64,000 nucleotides of DNA from Tritrichomonas musculus (Eukaryota; Parabasalia; Tritrichomonadida; Tritrichomonadidae), in NCBI GenBank assembly GCA_039105265.1, contig JAPFFF010000005.1, forward strand, positions 7,611,501-7,675,500, read 5' to 3'. The notes under the pieces were generated by a model. The model was not told where the DNA came from. It worked only from the letters and a program-made list of their open reading frames with translations, and made no database searches. Shown here piece by piece: positions 10,101-18,879 of this stretch (position 1 is the stretch's first letter; every line of letters starts with the position of its first letter). A program made the position numbers and the translations under genes.

Positions 10101-12233
10101 TTAAGTCCACAATATAAAGAAATCGCTAAGAGACCAATTAGAAAAGATTCTCCTATTGAAGAACCTCAAACATCTGAAAAGAAAGTTAAAAACAAAGCTT
10201 TCAAAATAGTGTTAATTATAATGATATTATTGTGTGTTGCAAATTCCGTTTTGATTTATTTCATGCTTTCAGAAACAAAAGAATTGAATGATGATATTAA
10301 AAAGTTAGGAAGATGGAGTTTAATTACAGCAATCAGGTTATCTAGCTCTGTTCAGTCAATAAATTACTTGCTTATTTCTATTGCTTTAGATCTTGCACGA
10401 TCAGCACATTTGCCAACACCGCCAAATGCATTTATAAATCTAGAAGGAATAATTCAAAGTTGTAAAAATGCTCTTTTTTTGCTTGAAAATGCAAATGAAG
10501 GTTTGCTGAAAGGTAACTATCTTGTCCCACCATGCAAGGGCTTTGATAAAAAGATTGATGTAATTAATATTCAACCATCATGTGAAGTAGATAATAATAA
10601 TGATACTGATATGCATGATAGTTATCGTTGTGTTTCAGCTTCTCAAGGAGTTGGTATTTATATATCAATAATTAGATCTATTTTAGAAGATCTTGAAACA
10701 AAAGGAGCATCATTTGAAAGTGAAAAAATTACTCATGCACTTCATCTTTTAGATCGACATCTTTTACAAAAACTTGAAGATTCAAATGATATTTTCAATG
10801 TAATTTATATGGAAAGAATTGCTATTCTTAAGAAAAAAGCAAAAATATTATTATCATGTGGACTTATCTTGAACTTCTTAATTGATGTAATCTTAGTTTA
10901 TTTTTATACAAGATCTTTGAATATTTATAAAGTTGGCTTGATTTATGTACAACGATTGCCACCTTCAGTCTTTTTGGCCAATAAGAAGTTATTGAATTTT
11001 ATTCTAAATAGGAAAGAAAATAAAAATGAATCAGTGATGTCAACTACACAAAGTGTGATTTATATGTCACTTGATGGAATTGTTTGTACGAATGGTTCAG
11101 GTGTTGTTGAAATCATTAATCCAGCAGTAACAAGTATTCTTGGTTATACACCTGATCAAATGCTTGGACAAAACATCTCAGTCTTCTTTGCAAGTTCAGA
11201 AGATATTCCAGAAACAAATGACAACAACAACAACAATAATAATAATAATAATAATAACAATGAAGAAAACAAAGAAGAGAATGAGTCAGGATTAACAGGT
11301 GATGCAGAACGAATTTCAAATCAAATTGAATTAATGAAAAATGGTCAATCAGCTCTGGTTTTCCAAGAACATTTTATTTGTTTAACAGATGATGAACAAA
11401 AAATGCCATGTGGTGTAACGATTCTTGGAATGACCAATAATCATGATTCATCATCACAAGGAGGAACAGTTGAATCATTTGTTTTCATAATTAGAGATGA
11501 AACACAATTAATGCAACAACAAAAAGAAGCAGAAGCAGCGAAAGCACAAAGTGAAAATCTTCTTTTCCAAATTTTACCAAGAGACATTGTTGCAAGGTTA
11601 AACAGTGGAGAAAAAGACATTTCATTCACAGTTCAATCAGCATCAATTATTTTTACAGACGTTGTTAAATTTAGTGAATATGCATCTGTTTTATCACCAC
11701 AAGAAATTATGGGAAGTTTATCAACAATGTTTGCTGCTTTTGATGTCAATGCTAAAAAATATGTTTTAATTACGAAAATTAAATTAATTGGTGATATTTA
11801 TATGGCAGCTGCTGGTTTATTTGCAGATGAAAATGTTACTCCAAAAGATCATGCAAAACAAATTTTAGGTTTCGGTTTGGATTGTTTAACAGTACTTGAT
11901 GAAGTTAACATTAAATTGAATGCTAATTTAATGTTAAGAGTCGGTGTGAATAGTGGAGGACCTCTTCTTGCTGGTGTTTTAGGTACTGATAAGCCTGTTT
12001 TCGATATAATCGGTGATCCAATTAATGTTGCAGCTAGATTACAAACAACAGATGTTCCTGGAAAGGTTCAAATTCTTAAATCAACTTATGATTTGGTTTG
12101 CGATGGCGATTTCATAATTGAAGAACGTGGCGAAGTTTTCCTTAAAGGAAAAGGAAAGACAATGTCTTATCTTGTATCTCCTGGTTCAATGACTGCTGTG
12201 CTAGAATCTTCTACTTCTCAACAATTACTATAA
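7200..12233 (+). CDS. membrane-bound class III adenylyl cyclase with PAS-like domain
   Basis: This is an intact 1677-aa ORF. About six or seven hydrophobic segments lie in residues 48-355, with further ones near 703-727, 927-947, 1000-1022 and 1212-1235. A PAS-like domain (IYMSLDGIVCTNGSGVVEI, about 1283-1435) is interrupted by an Asn run near 1341-1355. A short helical linker precedes the catalytic domain at about 1475-1665. The domain carries both metal aspartates (D1487 in FTDVV, D1532 in IGD), the adenine-selecting pair K1528 (KLIG) and D1602 (FDIIG), and transition-state N1609/R1613 (NVAAR), so ATP is the predicted substrate. Known: trichomonads encode many such multi-membrane cyclases. 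Inferred: it makes cAMP at a membrane in response to an unknown signal. Both sets of active-site residues lie in one domain, so it should act as a homodimer. Confidence 0.9.
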   Translation: MKNPVESSVVSRSQSETNADKGKMQLALGTTTKLDSIFPILDQVCIKTRLPIILYIFSAIYLYYQVIFASLYPINKYWYDVFNDTKIFPSNTKVTSIFSCMEKVAFFFTIEKERIETNLLIPIIIFASFFAFSVFLMIFEKFGISHHKIRKLIYNIIRFAIDIVSPVMLIPAGAVFGTSIRNLFLKGEKLNWIYLFVSFILYFVFLLYTYIGFTILNQSTCIVITPFSSFCIKLSIFLPIVCSLFLVFQCICSLFQFWALVIVQLSHLVVSVIVFYPMCYLYFHHKFANIFFNGVTLSTWLNDINFTILFFISPPSKNVKNDAVSDKLHFYYLIGLIVPLFSLVISIVISFFYVKIRIASFLKELNRLNEILNESPNLNNSNNNNMTTDTNESMNILANNKLFKTENLTLMSIHLSFSNCSPLFYHWHVINFAANHYPSVKVLLTIVQYLSFFPGASRKLNNYLKFISQNHDLKYHQRFLLFQIFRIKTMRQSSVSPEANRILSELKNASNQVYEDLISFWGMKEGSVDYLRMIATELTNLNVRWEEAVRDFPNFQKLSDEYCSFLLECQMNLPKALIMKHRSSLIEMGRNFINDVPFLCLVKNYPKYLSNGVIDSQGNFKQRDSNNNNNNSASHTFNTQNSSTTASRANSNSGESNSSLMSASDFELDPELEDSLGKVLLKQSALRIELNRALEHKKNHASRLMLFNCFVVGIIGFGLLIGLFMYLDSYIENRSFSLMYLNVVSKIRYYIDLSILGSTLKFGYDLKFFSQLEFYLQLNSKDDQFEPPTRNVFNIDAEVAQFVIHQNCMISRELLNIFLSGLADLSSKGLADIYSLTRVMMTNIVPFSVCNRGVQYKDHNMSLKALESYMYLLLDQIAAKKVEMSWFFTDEVCEMMANQQAIEDSTFSLFQSLMEYEVSLSDAEDKIIKYLMIIFTIIPLVAYILPEGLYMKLFINDAEKLIKTLLGLSPQYKEIAKRPIRKDSPIEEPQTSEKKVKNKAFKIVLIIMILLCVANSVLIYFMLSETKELNDDIKKLGRWSLITAIRLSSSVQSINYLLISIALDLARSAHLPTPPNAFINLEGIIQSCKNALFLLENANEGLLKGNYLVPPCKGFDKKIDVINIQPSCEVDNNNDTDMHDSYRCVSASQGVGIYISIIRSILEDLETKGASFESEKITHALHLLDRHLLQKLEDSNDIFNVIYMERIAILKKKAKILLSCGLILNFLIDVILVYFYTRSLNIYKVGLIYVQRLPPSVFLANKKLLNFILNRKENKNESVMSTTQSVIYMSLDGIVCTNGSGVVEIINPAVTSILGYTPDQMLGQNISVFFASSEDIPETNDNNNNNNNNNNNNNEENKEENESGLTGDAERISNQIELMKNGQSALVFQEHFICLTDDEQKMPCGVTILGMTNNHDSSSQGGTVESFVFIIRDETQLMQQQKEAEAAKAQSENLLFQILPRDIVARLNSGEKDISFTVQSASIIFTDVVKFSEYASVLSPQEIMGSLSTMFAAFDVNAKKYVLITKIKLIGDIYMAAAGLFADENVTPKDHAKQILGFGLDCLTVLDEVNIKLNANLMLRVGVNSGGPLLAGVLGTDKPVFDIIGDPINVAARLQTTDVPGKVQILKSTYDLVCDGDFIIEERGEVFLKGKGKTMSYLVSPGSMTAVLESSTSQQLL

Positions 12234-12789
12234 GTATATGCATATGCTTATACATTTGTATAAAAATTTATATGATTTTAATATTTAAAAAAGAAAAAAA
12301 ATTATGTCTTTTGCTTTTGTAAAGGCATTTACAGAAATATACACTTTTATCTTGAATAAAAAACAATTTTTTTTAATGTTGATATTTTTTTTGGTGAAAT
12401 ATACGCATTCTATTGTTGTTACAATCTTCAATTGATTGAAAACAACCAATTCTTCAACACCAGAACCAAATATCAAAATGAAATTAGAAGGATATTTCAA
12501 TTTAATTTTCTTTTTTTGTAAAAAAATAAAATGTATTGCATATATATTAATTTTGCAATTTAAATGAATATTTAAAAAAAGAGGAGCTCAAAATTCATGA
12601 TTTTATTGAAAATGTGCATTTTGAAAGTACTTTCTCAAATGCCACTTTAAGAAAAGAACTGATCAATAAATAAATGTTTATTTATTAAATTTAATTATAG
12701 TTTTATATAAGTGTTCTTTTTTATGTTTTTATGATAAGTATACAATAATTAAATTTAATAAATGGCCCAAGATTTTAGAATTTCCTTTA
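12234..12789. other. cyclase downstream spacer
   Basis: AT-rich spacer. A 38-bp segment (about 12711-12748, containing TATGATAAGTATACAA in approximate context) recurs in direct orientation at about 17104-17141 inside the element nest. The 14-mer TGGCCCAAGATTTT near 12763 recurs inverted near 17693. No gene is seen. Confidence 0.4.
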
Positions 12790-13276
12790 TACCAAGTAAT
12801 ATTTATATGTTTAACAAGTTGTTGGTCAAATATTGAGCATATTCCTCTGTTCAATTTCGAGAAACAATAAAATCAAATCGGATCAATTATTGAAGTTTTT
12901 TAAAGATTGATTAAATTAATAAATGTTTTCATTTATAATATTGTTTATTAACTATGATTATATATTTTTATTAAAATAAAATTCAAGTAGAAACTAGATA
13001 TTTTTATTTTTTTAAAAAAATTCAAAAGGCAAACGTTTTTTAAAAGATTGAGATTGCCCAGGTTTGAAAGACCCTATTTTTAATCTTCATCATATTGTAT
13101 TCTATTATATTTAATTAATTGTTTTTTTGAAATTTGCTTCTGATAAAGAATTATTAAAAGAATTATTAAAAGAGGTTCTGTGAAAATATCAGCACCCCCT
13201 CTCAAAAAGTTGATTTTTTGGCGGTTGATATTGGTTTCATAAAATTAACATTAAACACTTTATCTTTTATTTCTTT

Positions 13277-13642
13277 CTTACAAAATCAAACAGTTTTCTC
13301 CAATCCAAGCAAACATTTACTTTAATACAAGGTTCCTTTATCAGATACAACGCATTAATCTCACAACCGCAAACTACATCTCAATAAGATTTAGAATTCT
13401 TACAAAATCAGACAGTTTTCTCCAATCCAAGCAAACATTTACTTTAATACAAGGTTCCTTTATCAGATACAACGCATTAATCTCACAACCGCAAACTACA
13501 TCTCAATAAGATTTAGAATTCTTACAAAATCAGACAGTTTTCTCCAATCCAAGCAAACATTTACTTTAATACAAGGTTCCTTTATCAGATACAACGCATT
13601 AATCTCACAACCGCAAACTACAGCTCAATAAGGTTTAGAATT
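13277..13642. repeat. tandem repeat, 122-bp unit, three copies
   Basis: Three near-identical copies start at 13277, 13399 and 13521, each beginning CTTACAAAATCA and containing CCAAGCAAACATTTAC. Copies differ by only a few bases, and the last one ends with variant bases (GCTCAATAAGG). There is no open frame. The array lies inside the nested element. There are no variable spacers, so it is not a CRISPR-like array. Confidence 0.9.
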
Positions 13643-14451
13643 TTACGTAAAATTTTAAAATAAATTTCAATTACATTTCATTTAAATTTTATATTGATTT
13701 AGTCATTCCAATTTTAATAGGTTTCTTTTTATGTTAGAGCAATTTATACTTATTATTCTGAAATCCTTTTTTTAGGTTTAATCAATAAAAATTTTTTGAT
13801 AATTAGTAATAAACTTACACATCGCAATACATACTTTATTGTTTTTTTGGTTTGATATATATATATGTATATAAACACATTTGGTTTTAAAACAAATCTA
13901 TTCTAATTTTAAATATTATAGTATTAGTAATTGACTTTATTTTAATGTTTTAATTGTTTTTATTATCATATTTATTTTCTTTCCATATCTTTTTCTATCC
14001 TAATGAGTATTATATTTGCTTTTTTACAGCGAATTATTTTAAATCGGAACCTTAAAATTTAATAATGAGAAATATTTAAGGCCAAATATATGGCTAAAGT
14101 AGGTCAATTTTGAGAGAAAAGCAAATGTGTTTTTTTTCCTTTTTATGTTAAAAAAAAAAGGAAATCGGAGAGAATCATTATTTTGATAAAAGCTTGTGTT
14201 TATTCCTTCAAAATAAAATAATTTTGCTAAATAAAATACAAAAATAAGCTTTATTAGAACTTGCAATACCGATATCAATAAGTAGTAATTGTAAAAACCA
14301 TTTTTTAATGATTTCTAATCATATGTTCACATTTATAATTCGATTTTTCTAGCTTCAAAAAAGATAGTGATCAAATAAATCATTTTCTTTTGCATTGATT
14401 GTTAAGTATATATTTATTTACCTTTTTGAACTGTCTTGTGTATCTGAAGAC

Positions 14452-14716
14452 TTATCTTACTTCTATCTTTTTCCTTACCTCACAACTTATCTTACAACTT
14501 ATCTTACAACTTATCTTATAACTTATCTTACAAATTATCTTACAACTTATCTTATAACTTTCTATACTACTTATCTTACAACTTATCTTATAACTTTCTA
14601 TACTACTTATCTTACAACTTCCTATACTACTTATCTTACAACTTCCTATACTACTTATCTTTTACCTTATCCTATTACTTACCTTACAACTTATCCTGCG
14701 ACTTATTTTATAACTT
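14452..14716. repeat. 12-bp minisatellite (CTTATCTTACAA type)
   Basis: About 20 degenerate copies of a 12-bp unit (CTTATCTTACAA, CTTATCTTATAA, CTTTCTATACTA) occur here. Read in one frame they give a TYLT-type repetitive ORF with no sign of being a real gene. The array resumes at about 15575-15670 after the element at 14721-15573, showing that the element inserted into the minisatellite. Confidence 0.85.
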
Positions 14717-14720
14717 AATA

Positions 14721-15573
14721 AACTAAATTCCAAAAACTGGACCTCTCAATTTTTTTAAATATATAGAATTTTTTCAAAGCTTCTTTTAAATTTTGAATGA
14801 TATTGAAATTTTGTTTACTTTCATAATGGGATCAAGCAATTCAGCAAACCAAAATCAAATTCATTATAATTCCTTAAGCCAAGATGACAAATATGATAAA
14901 TCTGATCATTCTACTCGATCCCGAAAACAAACAAATAAGATCGAAGATAATCAAAAATTATTTGGTGATCAAGATCAATACTCCGACAAATCTTTAAACC
15001 AAGATGATAACTATGATAAATCTGATCATTCTACTCGATCCCGAAAACAAACAAATAAGATCGAAGATAATCAATCAATACAGAATTTACAACAATCGAA
15101 TCAAATTTGTCAAATTTATTTGTCATCAACTTTAAATCAAGCTCCCATTTCACCATCAATTCGCAGCATAGATACTTTTAATCAAGTGAATCAGATGAAT
15201 AAGAAGAGGAAGAAGAATATGTAGAATTTGAAGAAGAAGAAGAAGAAGAGGAAGAAGAATTTAAAGAAGAAGAAGAAGAGGATGAAGTGGAAGAAGAGGA
15301 AGAAGAGGAAGAAGAGGAAGAAGAAGAGAATTGTACCGATGATGAAATAATGAATCCATATTAATTTTATTTCTATTTTTTTTCAATTTTCTTTCACAAT
15401 TCAAATATATTGAATTTTTTATATAAAAACTATTCAATTTTTCAATATATATTTAATTTTTGAAAGTTCCAAAAACTGGACCTCTGAAATAGAAAATAAT
15501 ATTATCAAATTAAAAAATAATATTTTGAATTTCCCACAAATAAATTGAGAGGTCCAGTTTTTGGAATCCAGTT
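14721..15573. mobile_element. 853-bp TIR element inserted in the 12-bp minisatellite
   Basis: The ends are inverted repeats of about 33 bp. The left (14721-14753) and right (15541-15573) ends share TTCCAAAAACTGGACCTC and are flanked by TA (14719-20 and 15574-75). A third copy of the end motif lies internally at about 15466-15486. The element carries one ORF (14826-15224) and a GAA-rich acidic tract. The disrupted CTTAT-type minisatellite on both sides shows it is an insertion. Confidence 0.75.
14826..15224 (+). CDS. element-borne acidic protein ORF with MGSS N-terminus, frame lost at 3' end
   Basis: ATG 14826 opens MGSSNSANQ, which resembles an N-myristoylation signal. A 25-aa block (KYDKSDHSTRSRKQTNKIED core) is repeated 40 aa apart, seen as a 75-bp near-identical DNA repeat at 14879 and 14999. 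The frame ends at 15224. Another frame then carries a long Glu-rich stretch to about 15363 (ending NCTDDEIMNPY), which may be the original C-terminus lost after a frame change. No family is recognised. It lies wholly inside the TIR element, so it may be cargo of that element. It could also be a captured host fragment. Confidence 0.45.
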   Translation: MGSSNSANQNQIHYNSLSQDDKYDKSDHSTRSRKQTNKIEDNQKLFGDQDQYSDKSLNQDDNYDKSDHSTRSRKQTNKIEDNQSIQNLQQSNQICQIYLSSTLNQAPISPSIRSIDTFNQVNQMNKKRKKNM

Positions 15574-15574
15574 T

Positions 15575-16370
15575 ATACTACTTATCTTTTACCTTATCCT
15601 ATTACTTATCTCACAATTTATCCTACGACTTATTTTATAACTTATTCTACTCCTTATCTTACAACTTATTATGCCTTAGTATTCTGTTAAAGCTCGATTT
15701 ACAGGTTTATTGTTTATGTGCTTTTCGAGATGCTTTATAAGGATATGCAGTGTAATATAATATATCATCTGGCCAATTGGTTTGCTTTGCAGCATATCTA
15801 TCATTGACTCCATGGAATTTCATCATTATTAGAACGAGCATTAGATTTTTTGAATTTGATTGATTATGTTCAGCTACACTTTTTGCGACACCTCTATCGA
15901 AATATCTGATCAGGGAGTTCATTAAATATATAATACTGCTACTTATCTTTCATTTTATTCTACAACTTTTCTGACAACTGTTCATTTCTACTATTTTTTC
16001 AATTTATCCCAAAACTTTCTATTTTTTCCCACATAATTAACCCTTACGGTCGTAAGTTGGAGAGTTCCGTTGTCAAATCAGTAATTTTGCCGAACCCGCT
16101 CTATACAATAGCCGTATTTTATTTGGTCGTTTTTGAGAAGAAATATAATTAATTATTTACAAGTAATTTCTTATTACACATTTGATAATAGGTGGAGGAG
16201 ACTTCAGTCTTAAAATAAAATTGGATAATTGATTTGAGCAGGCGAGGATGATTTGAGTAAATAATGGTATGCTGATGCTGAATAAAATCAACTAATATAA
16301 CTGCAAGGACAATCATATGCAAGTGAGATTAGTTTCTGTAATAAATTGGTCTGGTTTATTAAAATATAAA
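15575..16370. other. degenerate minisatellite continuation and non-coding interior
   Basis: About 15575-15670 continues the CTTAT-type 12-bp array, and weaker traces (TACTACTTATC) reappear near 15935-15965. From about 16030 to 16350 the base composition is more balanced (CCCTTACGGTCGTAAG, GCCGAACCCGCTC) but no open frame or recognisable domain is present. Confidence 0.35.
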
Positions 16371-16378
16371 GCATGAGT

Positions 16379-16522
16379 TACGGTATATAAAAAAAAAAAC
16401 GTTAAAATATTAAGCGTGAGTTTTTTTTTATCTTAACCAACATGGATTCAAAGCAAATATTCACAAAGTTTTAACATGACCATTTATTATTTGAAAAAGT
16501 TACCGTTTTTTATATGCCGTAA
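16379..16522. repeat. small inverted-repeat unit (about 145 bp)
   Basis: TTACGGTATATAAAAAA at about 16379 is the inverse of TTTTTTATATGCCGTAA ending at about 16522, with A-run length variation. It could be a very small TIR element (MITE) or a stable hairpin. It lies inside the nested insertion. Confidence 0.4.
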
Positions 16523-18499
16523 TTTCTATTCCATGCGCAGTAATTCCAAATTTCGAGAATGGCAGTGTTTAAAAATTGGTGATGTCAAGCTCAGATAGAA
16601 AGGGATTACGAAACAGCCGAATGGTTACTACATAATTAAACAAACATTCACAAAAATATTTGAAGTTTTGTAATTTATTTGATTAATCTCATAAAATTAA
16701 GTTTTGTAATTTACAATCTGTTTTTATATATATATTTGCTATTTTTAATTTTTTTACATAACCAGAAAACTCACATTTTTCATTTTGTCAGAATTTTTTT
16801 TTTAATTTTAATCATTTTTATAAATCATTCAAAAAGTTCTAATAAAATAAACCATTCAAAAATAGTTGGAAAAAAATTGAATGCTTTTTTTTTTTTTTGA
16901 ACTTTTTGAGAGGGGGTGCTGATATTTTTTTAGAACTCGGGTTCACTAGGATTTGACCCTTATTAAAAATTTTAAAATAAAAAATTAACGTCTTGCCTCA
17001 ATTATTTCAAAGTATCACTGAATTTTTTCAAGCATCTTTAAGAAAATAAAATAATATAAATAACAAAGAAATATCTCGCAAGGATTTTTAAAAAAATAGG
17101 TTAAGTGTTCTTTTTTATGTTTTTATGATAAGTATACAAGAAGATATTTACTTTCAAATAGCACAAAATTACTATGAAGATAATTCTTTAAAACATTAAT
17201 TGTGAATATTTATTTTTAACATTTAAAAATTAAGACTCACTAATTATATCTCATTAATATGATATTTATGTGAATTAACTTATTATTTTTTTATTTGGAT
17301 CAATACTTGTGAATGTCTATTGACAATGAAAATGACATTTTTCCAACCATTATTTTGGTTTATTGTGCTTTTAGAATTATCATATTAGTTAATATTAAAA
17401 TTCTTATTTGGAAGCTAATTCAAAGAAAATAATATTGTAAAAAAAAATCAAATAATGGTATCGAGCCCCTAACGAAGCTTGTTCAAAGGCATGATAACCT
17501 TGTTGATTTGTTTTGAAATGTAAGAATCATTATTTCACCTTGGGAATAAGAGATTTATGCTTATTAAATGTATATAAAAATTTTTTCAAATATTAATAAT
17601 GAATATTTTTCTCAGAATTAAACAGAGATTTTTATTAAATAATTTGTAAATAAAATATTTTAGAATTTATTTTAATAAATAATTTGGCTGTGTATGAAAA
17701 TCTTGGGCCAATTTTTCTAAAAATGAAAATAAATTTGTTCATATAAAACTCGTTTTTAAATTTTCTTAAAGATGCTTGAAAAAATTCAGTGATACTTTGA
17801 AATAATTGAGGCAAGACGTTAATTTTTTATTTTAAAATTTTTAATAATTCTTTTTTTTTCTTTATCAGAAGCAAATTTCAAAAAAACAATTAATTAAATA
17901 TAATAGAATACAATATGATGAAGATTAAAAATAGGGTCTTTCAAACCTGGGCAATCTCAATCTTTTTAAAAACGTTTGCCTTTTGAAATTTTTTAAAAAA
18001 ATAAAAATATCTAGTTTCTACTTGAATTTTATTTTAATAAAAATATATAATCATAGTTAATAAACAATATTATAAATGAAAACATTTATTAATTTAATCA
18101 ATCTTTAAAAAACTTCAATAATTGATCAGATTTGATTTTATTGTTTCTCGAAATTGAACAGAGGAATATGCTCAATATTTGACCAACAACTTGTTAAACA
18201 TATAAATATTGTCTGGTATCAATTATATCCTGAAAACTTAGACAGAAGAAATTTCGAACACTTCTTTTTATATTTTGAAATTTTCTAACAATACTGCTTT
18301 CTAAGTTTAAGTTTGTTGTTCTTGATAATTACTTCTATCCTCAAAAGTCAATCATCTTTTTTGTTGAAGATTATACAAATACAATCTGCAAAAAAATTCT
18401 AACTGGTGTTGGTCGAGGCATTGTTGAAATTCTTTTTTTTTTTTTTTTTTTTGCAAATGAAAAACATTTTACGTGGTGGTGTTTATTCAGATTTGAATT

Positions 18500-18690
18500 A
18501 TCAACATTGATGGTATTTAATTGAAAGAAATTAGCATTCCACCTCAAGTTACTATAATCAAATAGAATTCATTTTCAGGTTGTTCATCACTTATCAAAGT
18601 TGAAACTCCAGAAACTGTTTCATCAAATGGTGACAATTCATTATTGAAGAATTACAAAAGCTATATTTTCTTCATTAATTAATACATATA
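18500..18690 (+). pseudogene. BspA-type LRR relic
   Basis: The plus strand reads LKEISIPPQVTIIK, a stop, then NSFSGCSSLIKVETPETVSS. This is one to two recognisable BspA repeats with an in-frame TAG. It is an isolated scrap of a once longer gene just outside the element nest. Confidence 0.65.
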
Positions 18691-18879
18691 TTGCTTTATC
18701 TTGTGTTATATTTATTTGGTAAGATATTTATGGTGTATTAATGCATCAAAATGAAATAAAAAAAAAAATAAGACATTATAATATATCTTAAAGAATACTG
18801 TTTACTATCTAAATTTGATGTAATTTATGTAAATGATATTTATAAAAAGCTGTCAACAAAATATGGATATATAAATTAT

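Larger units (their letters stand above)
13172..16959. mobile_element. nested insertion with GGGGGTGCTGA-type inverted ends
   Basis: This segment interrupts the left arm of the surrounding element. Near its ends an inverted repeat of about 29 bp (13183-13211 with 16901-16928) carries ATCAGCACCCCCTCTC, followed by a short AAAAAGTT match. TTATTAAAA occurs on both sides (near 13151-13170 and at 16960-16968) and may be a target duplication of about 9 bp. Alternatively, TA pairs at 13187 and 16923 bound a 3.7 kb TA-type element. The interior holds the 122-bp tandem repeat, the 12-bp repeat array and a smaller nested element, but no transposase. The exact boundaries are uncertain. Confidence 0.5.
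12792..18216. mobile_element. long-TIR DNA element, interrupted by nested insertions
   Basis: The left arm (12792-about 13165) is the reverse complement of the right arm (about 17848-18216) over some 370 bp with a few mismatches. The arms start at CCA next to TA dinucleotides (12790-91 and 18217-18), consistent with a TA target duplication. A further 88-bp perfect inverted repeat (16960-17047 with 17760-17847) continues the right arm inward. This implies that the original arms were about 460 bp and that the left arm was later split by the insertion at about 13172-16959. Without that insert the element would be about 1.6-1.7 kb. No transposase ORF is seen. Inferred: a non-autonomous, possibly mariner/Tc1-type element. 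Confidence 0.75.

Noticed and set aside
13277-13642. Tandem array as a CRISPR-like locus
   Set aside because: The copies are contiguous without unique spacers, and the genome is eukaryotic.
14452-14716. Telomeric or subtelomeric repeat
   Set aside because: The CTTATCTTACAA unit does not match the TTAGGG-type telomere repeat of trichomonads, and the array is internal and degenerate.
14395-14718. 107-codon ORF rich in TYLT repeats
   Set aside because: It is only the translation of the 12-bp minisatellite. It is interrupted by element insertion and has no plausible start context.
16940-16962. GGGTTCACTAGGATTTGACCC as a tRNA T-arm or SINE end
   Set aside because: The stem pairing is imperfect and nothing tRNA-like surrounds it.
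17468-17515. tRNA-like B-box (GGCTCGATACC on the minus strand)
   Set aside because: I could not fold an anticodon or acceptor stem around it and no A-box is at the right distance.
12792-18216. Polinton/Maverick interpretation of the long-arm element
   Set aside because: It is far too short without its nested insert and shows no capsid, polymerase or integrase coding sequence. No virus-like element is recognised anywhere in the window.
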